From contig JAOJEG010000007.1 in assembly GCA_028226535.1 (NCBI GenBank), positions 1-33,784 of the forward strand: a DNA stretch of 33,784 nucleotides. Reading direction: 5' to 3'. This document shows, piece by piece, positions 23,646 through 31,813 of this stretch (the first letter of the stretch is position 1; the number at the start of each line of letters is the position of its first letter). The stretch is from Candidatus Pelagibacter sp. Its GTDB lineage: Bacteria; Pseudomonadota; Alphaproteobacteria; Pelagibacterales; Pelagibacteraceae. A program made the position numbers and the translations under genes. The notes below the pieces were generated by a model. The model ran no database searches, was not told the origin of the DNA, and was given only the letters and a program-made list of their open reading frames with translations.

Positions 23646-24647
23646 GTGTCAGATCAATTCAAAGCATTAATTATCAATCAAGAAGGTGATAATTTTTCAA
23701 GAGAAGTAAAATCAATTGATAAAAGTTTTTTAAAACATGGCGATGTAACTATTAAGGTAGATTATTCTGATCTTAATTTCAAAGATGGAATGATTCTAAA
23801 AAATGGAGGAAGGTTAGTTAAAGAGTTTCCTCATATACCTGGCATAGATTTTTCAGGTACAGTTATAGAAAGTGAAAATTCAAAATTTAATGAAGGCGAT
23901 GAAGTAATCTTAACTGGTTTTAGAGTGGGAGAAGTATTCTTTGGTGGATATTCTCAAATAGCAAAAGTTAATGCAGATTTTTTAGTTAAAAAACCAAAAG
24001 ATTTAACAAGTAGACAAGCCATGATTTTAGGGACAGCTGGATTTACTTCTTTAATGAGTGCTTTTGCAATTCAAGCAAGAGAAAGCATTTTGTTAGGTGA
24101 AAAAGTTAATGATGTGTTGGTAACTGGTGCCACAGGTGGTGTAGGAAGTGTAGCAGTTATGGCTTTATCAAAGTTAGGTTATAATGTTACCGCAGTTACA
24201 GGAAAAGATTCTAAAGCTGATTACTTAAAATCATTAGGTGCTAAAACTGTTGTAAACAGGTCTGAATTTGACAAGGACCCAAGGTTAATTGATAAAGGTT
24301 TGTGGGATGGTGTAGTTGATACTGTGGGTGGTAAAATTTTAGCTAACACAATCGTTCAAACAAAACCTAACGGCATTATTGCAGTATGTGGAAATGCAAA
24401 TAATAATGAACTTAATACAAGCGTTATACCTTTTATGTTAAGAGGAATTAAGCTTTGGGGAATGGACTCTGCTAATTGTAGTATTAAAAGAAGAGAATTT
24501 ATATGGTCGGAAGCTTCAAAATTAATTGATTTTGATTTACTAGAAAAATCAATTGTTACTGTTAGCTTAGAGGAGTTGATTGAAACTTATCCAAAAATTT
24601 TAAAAGGGGAAATTTCCGGAAGAGTGATAGTTGATTTAAACAAATAA
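23646..24647 (+). CDS. acuI: acrylyl-CoA reductase-like MDR oxidoreductase (AcuI/YhdH type)
   Basis: The GTG start at 23646, one base after the folE stop, gives 333 residues. The YhdH/AcuI branch of the medium-chain dehydrogenases is recognisable from VDYSDLNFKDGM, PHIPGIDFSGTV, LTGFRVGEVFFGGYSQ and VTGATGGVGSVAV (NADPH site), with LGTAGFTSLMSAFA between them. AcuI reduces acrylyl-CoA to propionyl-CoA, detoxifying acrylate from DMSP breakdown; SAR11 strains carry such genes. Orthology to AcuI rather than generic YhdH is a judgement. It overlaps the LysR gene start by one base. Confidence 0.82.
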   Translation: MSDQFKALIINQEGDNFSREVKSIDKSFLKHGDVTIKVDYSDLNFKDGMILKNGGRLVKEFPHIPGIDFSGTVIESENSKFNEGDEVILTGFRVGEVFFGGYSQIAKVNADFLVKKPKDLTSRQAMILGTAGFTSLMSAFAIQARESILLGEKVNDVLVTGATGGVGSVAVMALSKLGYNVTAVTGKDSKADYLKSLGAKTVVNRSEFDKDPRLIDKGLWDGVVDTVGGKILANTIVQTKPNGIIAVCGNANNNELNTSVIPFMLRGIKLWGMDSANCSIKRREFIWSEASKLIDFDLLEKSIVTVSLEELIETYPKILKGEISGRVIVDLNK

Positions 24648-25534
24648 TGGATTGGGATAAATTAAAAATTTTTCATGCAGTTGCTGAAGCAGGCAGTTTT
24701 ACTAACGCTACAATTAACTTAAACCTAAGTCAATCTGCTATAAGTCGACAAATTCAAGCACTAGAACAAGATTTAAAAGTTCAATTATTTGAAAGACATG
24801 CAAGAGGATTAACACTTACAGAAAATGGTGAGTATGTTTTTAAAACAGCACATGAAGTAATCAGCAAACTTAAAGAAGTTGAAACATCTTTAGGAGACCA
24901 AAAAAATAAACCAACAGGAAAATTAACAATCACAACTGTTAGAAGTTTTGGTACGCACTGGTTAACACCAAGAATTCAAGAGTTTATGAGATTAAATCCT
25001 GAAATTGAAATAGAATTAGTGTTTGATGACAAAGAGTTAGACTTAAGTACAAGACAAGCAGATATTGGTATTTTTATGAGAAGACCAAAACAATTAAACT
25101 ATATTCAAAAAAAATTAGTGGATATTAAATACTATGTTTATGGCTCTAATAAATATCTAGAAAAATTTGGAATGCCAAAAACAATTGCTGATTTAAATAA
25201 ACACAAGTTTATTTCTTTTGGAAAAGGGGCACCTTCACCAGTTTATAATCCTGATTGGGCATTAAAACTTGGAATGCATGATGGTAAAAAAAGAAAAACT
25301 GTTATGAAAGTTAACAGTGTGATGGGATTACTTTTGGCTGTTGAGTCTGGAGTGGGCTTAGCTGCATTACCGGAATATTTAGTATCTAATTCAACCAACG
25401 TAATTAAAGTTTTACCTAAATCTGAAGGACCAATAACAGAAGCTCACTTTGTTTATCCTCAATCATTAAAAAATACCGCTAGAGTACAGGCGTTTCGAAA
25501 CTTCCTGTTTAGTAAAATTGGTGACTGGAAATAA
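24647..25534 (+). CDS. LysR-family transcriptional regulator
   Basis: A 295-residue LTTR. The N-terminal winged HTH spans about 1-60 (FHAVAEAGSFTNATINLNLS, then AISRQIQALEQ and LFERHARGLTLTENG), followed by a helical linker and a periplasmic-binding-like effector domain. VNSVMGLLLAVESGVGLAALPEYL is typical of the second effector lobe. Its ATG overlaps the AcuI stop (TAATG), so it may be co-expressed with folE and acuI; a role in regulating acuI is a guess from position. The operator and effector are not visible. Confidence 0.9.
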   Translation: MDWDKLKIFHAVAEAGSFTNATINLNLSQSAISRQIQALEQDLKVQLFERHARGLTLTENGEYVFKTAHEVISKLKEVETSLGDQKNKPTGKLTITTVRSFGTHWLTPRIQEFMRLNPEIEIELVFDDKELDLSTRQADIGIFMRRPKQLNYIQKKLVDIKYYVYGSNKYLEKFGMPKTIADLNKHKFISFGKGAPSPVYNPDWALKLGMHDGKKRKTVMKVNSVMGLLLAVESGVGLAALPEYLVSNSTNVIKVLPKSEGPITEAHFVYPQSLKNTARVQAFRNFLFSKIGDWK

Positions 25535-25603
25535 TAACCACCATTTATTCTCATCATATATTAAGGGCATAAATAGCTTTACAACTGTGACAATATATGC
25601 GAT

Positions 25604-25634
25604 TGATAATCATTCGCATTGAGAATAATTCTCA
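25604..25634 (+). promoter_or_regulatory. two tandem Fur-type iron boxes upstream of the iron-transport operon
   Basis: TGAGAATAATTCTCA (25620-25634) is a perfect 7-1-7 inverted repeat matching the Fur-type pattern TGATAAT-N-ATTATCA. Just upstream TGATAATCATTCGCA (25604-25618) fits the same pattern in the left arm and five of seven bases of the right arm. Their centres are 16 bp apart. They lie 35-65 bp before the ATG of the iron-binding protein. TTGATA (25603-25608) with TAATTC (25626-25631) at 17-nt spacing could be the promoter, embedded in the operators. Iron repression by a Fur-family regulator is inferred; RirA or Irr binding is not excluded. Confidence 0.75.
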
Positions 25635-25668
25635 TTCGCAAATCAACAAGGGTAAAGAAAAGGATAAA

Positions 25669-26688
25669 ATGAAAAGAATAAGTTTATTAGTACTAACTTT
25701 GGTTTTCTTTACCAATATGGTTTTTGCAGCTGAAGTTAATGTATTTAGTGCAAGACATTACGACTCAGATATTCAGCTTTATGAAAAATTTACTTCAAAA
25801 ACAGGTATTAAAGTTAATGTTGTATCTGGAAAAGATAAAGCTCTTCAAAAAAGAATAATAGAAGAAGGAGCCGACTCTAAAGCAGACATTTATATTACTG
25901 CAGATGCAGGAAGATTAGGTGCATTTGATGCTAAAGGAATGTTTCAAAATTCAATGACTACAACTATCAAGGCCGTTGTTCCAAAAAACTTTAGATCAAA
26001 AAATTGGACTGGAATAGCTAAGAGAGCAAGAATTATGTATTACTCTCCAGAAAGAGTTAATGCCAATGAATTAAATGGGATGACTTATGAAGGTCTTGCG
26101 GATCCTAAATGGAAAGGCAGAGTTGTTATAAGAAAATCAAATAACATTTATAATCAATCACTTGTTGCTTCAATAGTAAAAAATAATGGAAAAAAAGCTA
26201 CGTGTGAATGGTCAAAAGGTGTTGTTGCTAATATGGCAAGAGACTCTAAAGGCAATGATAGAGCTCAAATATTAGCAGTTGCAGCTGGAGAGGCTGATTT
26301 AGCAGTAGCTAATACTTATTACTTAGCTTTAATGTTATCTGGAAAAAAAGGAGCTGAACAACAGGAAGCAGCTAAAAAAGTATTACCGTTTTTTCCAAAT
26401 CAAGGTGATAGAGGAACTCATATGAATATTAGTGGAGGTGGAGTATTAAAAAATGCACCAAATCCAGAAAATGCAAAAAAACTTCTTGAGTTTTTATTAA
26501 CTAAAGAAGCACAAGAGCATATTGTTAATAATACATTTGAGTATCCAATGATTGATGGTGTTGAACCACATGATTTAGTTAAACAGATGGGTCTTGGATT
26601 TAAACAAGACTTAAATACTAAAGTTGTTAATTACGGAAAAAATCAAGCAATAGCATTAGAGTGTATGCTAGCTGCTAAGTGGAAGTAA
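25669..26688 (+). CDS. Fe(III) ABC transporter periplasmic binding protein (FbpA/FutA type)
   Basis: The true start is ATG 25669 behind AAGGA (25660-25664); the in-frame extension to 25597 would run through the operators. The 339-residue product has a signal peptide (MKRISLLVLTLVFFTNMVFA) and a type 2 solute-binding fold with NVFSARHYDSD at the mature N-terminus and the tyrosine pair ANTYYLALM, the typical ferric-iron ligands, near residue 225. This is the highly expressed binding component of the Fbp/Fut iron importer; the permease and ATPase follow after a small Cys-rich ORF. Ferric iron as substrate is supported by homology and the upstream Fur-type boxes. Confidence 0.92.
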   Translation: MKRISLLVLTLVFFTNMVFAAEVNVFSARHYDSDIQLYEKFTSKTGIKVNVVSGKDKALQKRIIEEGADSKADIYITADAGRLGAFDAKGMFQNSMTTTIKAVVPKNFRSKNWTGIAKRARIMYYSPERVNANELNGMTYEGLADPKWKGRVVIRKSNNIYNQSLVASIVKNNGKKATCEWSKGVVANMARDSKGNDRAQILAVAAGEADLAVANTYYLALMLSGKKGAEQQEAAKKVLPFFPNQGDRGTHMNISGGGVLKNAPNPENAKKLLEFLLTKEAQEHIVNNTFEYPMIDGVEPHDLVKQMGLGFKQDLNTKVVNYGKNQAIALECMLAAKWK

Positions 26689-26694
26689 TTAATA

Positions 26695-26889
26695 ATGAAA
26701 AAAAATTTATTTAATTTTGATAATAATAATTCTTCTAATGCAAGTGGTTCACAAGCGGGTCAGATAACATGTGAACCATGTGCAAATGAGTGTAAAAAAA
26801 TTGAAATTAAAATAAATAATAGAAAATTATCGGATATAAAACACCAAGAGATTGATCGTCTCATAAGTGTTTTTAGTAATAAAGATTAA
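26695..26889 (+). CDS. small Cys-rich protein in the iron operon, unknown function
   Basis: 64 residues starting 6 nt after the binding-protein gene. The N-terminal part is Asn/Ser-rich (FDNNNSSNASGSQAG) and followed by CEPCANEC (C-x2-C-x3-C at about residues 26-33), then a short Lys/Ile-rich segment and an amphipathic helix (KHQEIDRLISVFS). No signal peptide, no membrane segment. The cysteine cluster could bind iron, an Fe-S cluster or zinc. It lies between binding protein and permease, an unusual place for an accessory gene, so a role in iron handling is plausible but unproven. Not a family I recognise. Confidence 0.65.
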   Translation: MKKNLFNFDNNNSSNASGSQAGQITCEPCANECKKIEIKINNRKLSDIKHQEIDRLISVFSNKD

Positions 26890-26898
26890 TTTTCAAAA

Positions 26899-26964
26899 AA
26901 GTGAACATAATTTAATAGTCCTTACCCTTCTATTAATTATGTTCACTTAATTATAAAGGGTAAG
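26899..26964 (+). promoter_or_regulatory. intercistronic hairpin with loop complementary to the permease RBS
   Basis: Arms 26899-26918 and 26930-26948 form a near-perfect stem of about 19 bp with one extra base on the left arm. The 11-nt loop (26919-26929) contains CTTACCCTT (26921-26929), an exact complement of AAGGGTAAG (26956-26964), which holds the Shine-Dalgarno-like AAGGG and ends 1 nt before the permease ATG (26966). So the loop could mask the ribosome-binding site, or the stem could be an mRNA-stability element that favours expression of the upstream binding protein. No U tract follows the stem, so it is not an intrinsic terminator on this strand. Confidence 0.65.
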
Positions 26965-26965
26965 T

Positions 26966-28585
26966 ATGTATTTAAGAAAAATAAATATTTGGTATTTAAG
27001 CTCATTTATCATTTCAATTGCTGTGGCAATACCGATTGTTACTGTATTTTCTAGCTTTTTTGAAAGTACCAGCAATTATTCTGATATTATTAAAAATACA
27101 TTTCTTTACGATTATATATTCAACTCTTTATCTCTATTATTGGGAGTATTGTTTTTAACATTCATAATTGGAGTATCGTGTGCATACTTAGTTTCATTTT
27201 ATAAATTTACAGGATCTAATTTTTTCAAATGGGCATTAATTTTATCTTTTGCAGTACCGGCTTATATTTATGCATATTCTTTAACAGCTTTTTTTGAAAA
27301 TTATGGAACAGCATTTACAATTTTAAAAAATATATTTGGAGAAGGTGATTATAACTCTCACATACCAAAGTTCGATGGTATGGCAGGAGCAATAGTTGCA
27401 ATTTCATTTTCTTTATTTGGTTATGTTTATGTATTAACAAGAGCTTCTTTTCATTATCAGTCACAGAATTTAATTGAACTTGGAAAAAATCTTGGATTCA
27501 GTAAGCAAAAATCTTTTTTTAAAATAATCTTACCCTCTGCAAGACCTGCAATTGTTGCTGGGTTGTCACTTGTTGCAATGGAGACACTATCTGATTTTGG
27601 ATCGGTCTCATTCTTTGGAATATCCACACTTACAACTGGAATCTATAATGCGTGGATTTCATTTGATGATCTAGCGTTAGCAAATCAATTATCTTTTTAT
27701 CTATTAATTTTTATACTTGGACTGTTTGTGTTAGAAAATTTGTCTAGAAAAAAAGCACAATATCATTCTCCTACAAGGGGTGGATTTAAAAAGAAATCAT
27801 TAACAACCTTAAATGGTTACAAAGCTTTTTTGGCTTTTTCATTTTGTTTTATAATTTTTTTTATAAGTTTTTTATTTCCTGTTCTTCAAATGCTTTATTG
27901 GACAATTATTTTCCCAAAACATTTGATTGATTTAGGTCTAATCAGTCTATTTTCAAATACAATAATTTTAGTTTTATTATCAAGTATTGTTTTAATTAGT
28001 TTTGCCTTCATTTCAAATTATGGAAACAGATTATCTAGAAGTAAATTTCTAGAAATTCTAACTACATTTTCAATATCAGGTTATGCTATTCCGGGAATAA
28101 TTTTAGCAGTAGCATTTATTACTTTTATCTCTTGGTTTGATAATAATGTAATTAGTTTTTTTGATTTAAAGAATGTTAAATCTATCTTTATTGGTTCAAT
28201 TTTAGGTTTGGTTATAGTTTATTTTGTAAGATTTTATTCACTTGCAAGTAATGGAATTAAGTCTGGTTATTTAAAGATAAGTTATTCAATTGATGAAAGT
28301 GCTTACCTTTTAGGATATTCAAAATTTAAAACTTTTAAAAATATTCATATTCCATATTTAAAAAATTCTATTTTATTGATTGGAATTTTGATCTCTATCG
28401 AAATTATTAAAGAGTTGCCTATTACATTAATAATGAGACCTTTTAATTTTGAAACTTTTGCAACTCAAGCTTATATTTATGCCTCACAAGACTTGCTTGA
28501 AGCTGCAGCAGCACCTTCATTATTTCTTATTCTTATTGCAAGTTTCTTTATTTTAATTACATCTAGATATATTCTTAAGGATTAA
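26966..28585 (+). CDS. Fe(III) ABC transporter permease (FbpB type, fused two-domain)
   Basis: A 539-residue permease with about 12 membrane helices in two homologous halves. Each half has the EAA-type loop that contacts the ATPase: ELGKNLGFSKQKSFFKIILP in the first and ESAYLLGYSKFKTFKNIHIP in the second. This fused organisation is characteristic of FbpB/SfuB ferric-iron permeases, as in ThiP. It starts at ATG 26966, directly behind the structured RNA segment. The ATPase gene follows 4 nt downstream, completing the importer. Confidence 0.9.
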   Translation: MYLRKINIWYLSSFIISIAVAIPIVTVFSSFFESTSNYSDIIKNTFLYDYIFNSLSLLLGVLFLTFIIGVSCAYLVSFYKFTGSNFFKWALILSFAVPAYIYAYSLTAFFENYGTAFTILKNIFGEGDYNSHIPKFDGMAGAIVAISFSLFGYVYVLTRASFHYQSQNLIELGKNLGFSKQKSFFKIILPSARPAIVAGLSLVAMETLSDFGSVSFFGISTLTTGIYNAWISFDDLALANQLSFYLLIFILGLFVLENLSRKKAQYHSPTRGGFKKKSLTTLNGYKAFLAFSFCFIIFFISFLFPVLQMLYWTIIFPKHLIDLGLISLFSNTIILVLLSSIVLISFAFISNYGNRLSRSKFLEILTTFSISGYAIPGIILAVAFITFISWFDNNVISFFDLKNVKSIFIGSILGLVIVYFVRFYSLASNGIKSGYLKISYSIDESAYLLGYSKFKTFKNIHIPYLKNSILLIGILISIEIIKELPITLIMRPFNFETFATQAYIYASQDLLEAAAAPSLFLILIASFFILITSRYILKD

Positions 28586-28589
28586 CGCT

Positions 28590-29648
28590 ATGCCACAAAA
28601 TTTTTTAGAAATTGAAAATGTTACTTTTGCAGCAAGTGACAAAAGTAAAGTTAACAATGTTTCTTTAAATATAGAAAATGAAGGGGATATTGTTTGCCTA
28701 CTCGGTCCTTCTGGAATAGGAAAAACAACTATATTAAGAACTATAGCCGGTTTAGAGAAAATTCAATCAGGAAGGATTTCTTTAAAAAATAAAATCATAT
28801 CCTCTAAAGATATTCATGTTGAACCAGAAAATAGAAATATTTCTTTAGCATTTCAGGATAATTCACTTTTTCCTCACTACAATGTTCTTCAAAATATTCA
28901 ATTTGGAGCTGAAAGAAATAAGAAAAAGAAAAAAGATTTAACAATTGATGAAGTTATTAGATTTTTACATTTAGATCATATCAAAGATAAATTTCCTCAC
29001 CAAATTAGTTCTGGCGAAGCTCAAAGAGCAGCATTAGCAAGAGCGCTACTTTCAAAACCAGATTTACTTTTGTTAGATGAACCATTATCAAACGTAGATC
29101 AAAGTTTTAAAGAAGAAATTCAAGTTAAACTGAAACAAGTTTTAACCGATCTTAAAATTACAACCATAATAGTAACTCATGACTCTTACGAAGCGTTTTA
29201 TCTTGGGAGTAAGTGTGGAATAATTTTAGACAGTCAATTAAAACAATATGATGACCCCTATAATGTCTATCATTTTCCAAATTCTGTAGAAGTTGTTAAT
29301 TTTTTAAATAGAGGAATTTTAATTCCAGCAAAAGTTACAGGTGAAAACAGTTTAGAAAATGATGATTTAGGAACTATCAATGGAAATTTTACTAAACATT
29401 ATCCAAAAGGCTCTGATGTTCAATTATTATTACAACCCGAAGATCTTGAGCATGATGATCAGAGCAATTTAAAGTTAGAAGTTGTTGATAGAAAATTTAG
29501 AGGTACTAATTTTATCTATACTTTAAAAACAAGTAGTGATTTGTTAATACCAGTTTTTGTGCACTCCCATCACATGCATCAACATGAAGTTGATGAAAAA
29601 TTTGGTATTAAAAGACCAATTAATATTGATCACATAGTTTGTTTTTAA
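28590..29648 (+). CDS. Fe(III) ABC transporter ATP-binding protein (FbpC type)
   Basis: A 352-residue ABC ATPase: Walker A GPSGIGKT (39-46), Q-loop Q89 (AFQDN), signature ISSGEAQR (139-146, a variant of LSGGQ), Walker B LLLLDE (159-164) and the switch THDSYEA. The C-terminal 110 residues form a TOBE-like regulatory extension (LLLQPEDL). The shape fits FbpC/FutC of ferric-iron importers and related CUT1-type ATPases; it pairs with the permease 4 nt upstream. The AzlC gene starts 12 nt after the stop, so read-through transcription is possible. Confidence 0.92.
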   Translation: MPQNFLEIENVTFAASDKSKVNNVSLNIENEGDIVCLLGPSGIGKTTILRTIAGLEKIQSGRISLKNKIISSKDIHVEPENRNISLAFQDNSLFPHYNVLQNIQFGAERNKKKKKDLTIDEVIRFLHLDHIKDKFPHQISSGEAQRAALARALLSKPDLLLLDEPLSNVDQSFKEEIQVKLKQVLTDLKITTIIVTHDSYEAFYLGSKCGIILDSQLKQYDDPYNVYHFPNSVEVVNFLNRGILIPAKVTGENSLENDDLGTINGNFTKHYPKGSDVQLLLQPEDLEHDDQSNLKLEVVDRKFRGTNFIYTLKTSSDLLIPVFVHSHHMHQHEVDEKFGIKRPINIDHIVCF

Positions 29649-29660
29649 TAAAACAATTAG

Positions 29661-30347
29661 ATGCTTTCAAAAAAACAATTATTTACCAAGGGAATGGTGG
29701 ATATTTCTCCACATATGTTATCTGTAATTCCTTTTGGAATTATTTGTGGAGCAATTGGTGTAGAGCTTGGTTTTGATCCTTATTTAGTCTATGCAATGTC
29801 TTTCATTATTTTTGGTGGCGCTTCACAAATTGTATTTTTACAAGTACTTTCGGGTGGTGCATCAAGTTTAGTTGCTGTTACATCTGTTGGAATTATCAAT
29901 TCAAGACATTTATTATATGGAGCAGTTTTATCTGAATATCTTGAAAAATTGTCATTAATTAAAAGATTATTAATTTCTTACTTTGTTGTAGATCAAGGAT
30001 TTGCAGAATCTAATAAATTTTTTAAAAAGAATAAAAATGAGCAGCACTTACATTATCATCTGATTGGAACAGGTTGTACGATGTGGGTTTGTTGGCAAAT
30101 TTCAACATTATCAGGAATTATTTTAGGATCATTTGTTCCAGCGGAACTTGGATTAAAATTTACAATACCACTTACTTTTATAGCTATTGTTGTTCAAGAT
30201 TTAAAAAAAATTGATCATTTAATTGTTATGATCACTTGTGGTTTAAGTTCTTTATTATTTTTTGATGCTCCTTTTAAGTCTTATATAATAATTGCACCAG
30301 TTATTGCTTTATTTGTGGCTTCATTATTACTGAGGTTAAAAAAATGA
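29661..30347 (+). CDS. azlC: AzlC-family amino-acid exporter large subunit
   Basis: A 228-residue polytopic protein with family hallmarks FGIICGAIGVELGF, SFIIFGGASQIVFLQVLSGG and SVGIINSRHLLYGAVLSEYL (the N-S-R-H motif). AzlC with AzlD forms a branched-chain amino-acid (4-azaleucine) exporter, known from Bacillus and E. coli YgaZH. The AzlD partner overlaps its 3' end by 4 nt (ATGA). It is close enough to the iron-ABC genes to share their transcript, but a functional link is not apparent. Confidence 0.9.
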   Translation: MLSKKQLFTKGMVDISPHMLSVIPFGIICGAIGVELGFDPYLVYAMSFIIFGGASQIVFLQVLSGGASSLVAVTSVGIINSRHLLYGAVLSEYLEKLSLIKRLLISYFVVDQGFAESNKFFKKNKNEQHLHYHLIGTGCTMWVCWQISTLSGIILGSFVPAELGLKFTIPLTFIAIVVQDLKKIDHLIVMITCGLSSLLFFDAPFKSYIIIAPVIALFVASLLLRLKK

Positions 30348-30661
30348 CTTGGTTTACAATCATTATCGCAGGAATATTAACTTATTTTACCAGAATGACT
30401 ATGATTGCATTAATTGATAGGGACATGCTTGGAAATAAAATTAAAGCTGTATTAGAATATGTTCCTTCAGCAGTATTTCCTGCAATTATATTTCCAGCAA
30501 TCTTTATCAATGATTATGGAACTTTTGTAGAAATGAATGACCCTAAAATTTTTGGAGCAATAGTTGCAGTTATTGTTGGCTATTTTTCAAAAAATATTAT
30601 TGCAACTATTATATCTGGATTGATTTCTTATTGGTTTTTAATTTTTATTGTTTTTAGTTAG
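30344..30661 (+). CDS. azlD: AzlD-family amino-acid exporter small subunit
   Basis: A 105-residue membrane protein with three to four helices and the family segment TYFTRMTMIALIDRD followed by VLEYVPSAVFPAIIFPAIF. It overlaps azlC by 4 nt, as usual for the pair. Its last 8 nt overlap the 3' end of the convergent metallo-hydrolase gene, so neither gene has an independent terminator between them. Confidence 0.88.
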   Translation: MTWFTIIIAGILTYFTRMTMIALIDRDMLGNKIKAVLEYVPSAVFPAIIFPAIFINDYGTFVEMNDPKIFGAIVAVIVGYFSKNIIATIISGLISYWFLIFIVFS

Positions 30662-31337
30662 CGCCTAATTGAATATTTTTACTAACATTACTATCCATCA
30701 TTTCTGGTTTAGATAGATTGAGATTAGACATAATTTCTACATACTCATCAACACTTTTAACTTGGAGTCTTGGATTGAATTTTTTTTCATTACCGATTGT
30801 ACTTGAAAACTTACCATTATAATCATGACCAGGATAAACCAATGTTTCTTCTGGTAATTTTAAAATATTATTGAACAAAGAGTTGTAAGCATCTTTAGAA
30901 CTACCATTTTGAAAATCTGTTCTACCAGTTCCATTTATTAAAAGTGTATCTCCTGAAAAAAGATAGTTGTCTAATAAAAAACTATAACTATCTGAAGTAT
31001 GTCCTGGTGTATATAAAGATTTAATTTTTAAACCATCAATTTTAATTAATTCATTGTCTTTTACTTTAATTTCAACCATATCAGCTGGCGTGTGTTCTCC
31101 CATTAGAGTTGTGCAGTTTGTGGCTTGCTTTAACTTTAATGCACCAGTAACATGATCTGCATGAATATGAGTATCAATAACTTTTACAAGTTTAAGATCA
31201 AGTTCATTTAAAAGTTGAATATATTCATCAACATTTTCTAAAACTGGATCAATAATTACAGCCTCGCGACCTTTTGCCGAAGCGATTAAATAAGTATAAG
31301 TAGATGTTTTGGTGTCGAATACTTGTTTAAAAATCAT
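30654..31337 (-). CDS. persulfide-dioxygenase-like (ETHE1-type) MBL-fold hydrolase
   Basis: A 227-residue metallo-beta-lactamase-fold protein. Metal ligands are H57-x-H59-x-D61-H62 (THIHADHVTG), H113 (TPGHTSDS), D130 (FSGDTL) and H171 (YPGHDYNG). The GTGRTDFQNGSS loop and overall length fit ETHE1/Blh persulfide dioxygenases (mononuclear iron using HxH and Asp) rather than the binuclear glyoxalase II. It would oxidise glutathione persulfide to sulfite. It converges on azlD with an 8-nt overlap and starts 22 bp from the divergent DUF4396-like gene. The possible substrate link to the YeeE/YedE pair at 12.7 kb is speculation. Confidence 0.82.
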   Translation of the reverse strand: MIFKQVFDTKTSTYTYLIASAKGREAVIIDPVLENVDEYIQLLNELDLKLVKVIDTHIHADHVTGALKLKQATNCTTLMGEHTPADMVEIKVKDNELIKIDGLKIKSLYTPGHTSDSYSFLLDNYLFSGDTLLINGTGRTDFQNGSSKDAYNSLFNNILKLPEETLVYPGHDYNGKFSSTIGNEKKFNPRLQVKSVDEYVEIMSNLNLSKPEMMDSNVSKNIQLGAN

Positions 31338-31359
31338 ATAATATTAATATCAAATAATT

Positions 31360-31797
31360 ATGAACACCTCTACATTTGATTGGTCTTGCAAACATACTTG
31401 GAAAGTAAGTGCAAAAAATACCTTATGGTGCGTTATAGGTTGCTCTATAGGTGACTTTGGAACTATTCTTTTTTTTCAATTATCCAAAATTCCTTTTCCC
31501 ATTCTAGGCATCATGACATTAGCAATAATCAACGGATTAATTACGAGTATAATTTTAGAAACAATTATACTAATGAAGCAAAACTTTGATTTTAGAAATG
31601 CTTTAAAAACTGCATTGGGAATGAGTTTTATTTCAATGGTTAGCATGGAAGTTGCAATGAATCTAACAGACTATCTATTAACAGGTGGAGCAATGCTTAC
31701 TTGGTGGGTGGTACCAATCATGTTAATAGTAGGTTTTTTAACCCCTTGGCCTTATAATTATTGGCGTTTAAAAAAATTTGGAATTGCTTGTCACTAA
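31360..31797 (+). CDS. DUF4396-like integral membrane protein
   Basis: A 145-residue protein with four probable membrane helices (about 22-40, 46-68, 86-105, 110-128). The C-terminal half, with ISMVSMEVAMNLTDYLLTGG and the final PWPYNYWRLKKFGIACH, fits the DUF4396 pattern of a membrane protein ending in P-x-N-Y-W and a terminal Cys-His. The N-terminal SCKHTWKVSAKNTLWC is also Cys/His-rich, so metal binding is conceivable. Function unknown. Confidence 0.6.
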   Translation: MNTSTFDWSCKHTWKVSAKNTLWCVIGCSIGDFGTILFFQLSKIPFPILGIMTLAIINGLITSIILETIILMKQNFDFRNALKTALGMSFISMVSMEVAMNLTDYLLTGGAMLTWWVVPIMLIVGFLTPWPYNYWRLKKFGIACH

Positions 31798-31813
31798 ATT
31801 TACCAAATAAAAA

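Noticed and set aside
25597..25668. 24-codon N-terminal extension of the iron-binding protein
   Set aside because: It runs through the Fur-type boxes and would place 24 charged residues before the signal peptide; ATG 25669 has an RBS and gives a normal signal peptide.
26899..26948. The long hairpin as a rho-independent terminator of the iron operon
   Set aside because: No T tract follows the stem on the plus strand; the next bases are AATTATAAAGGG and the permease gene, needed for transport, begins right after.
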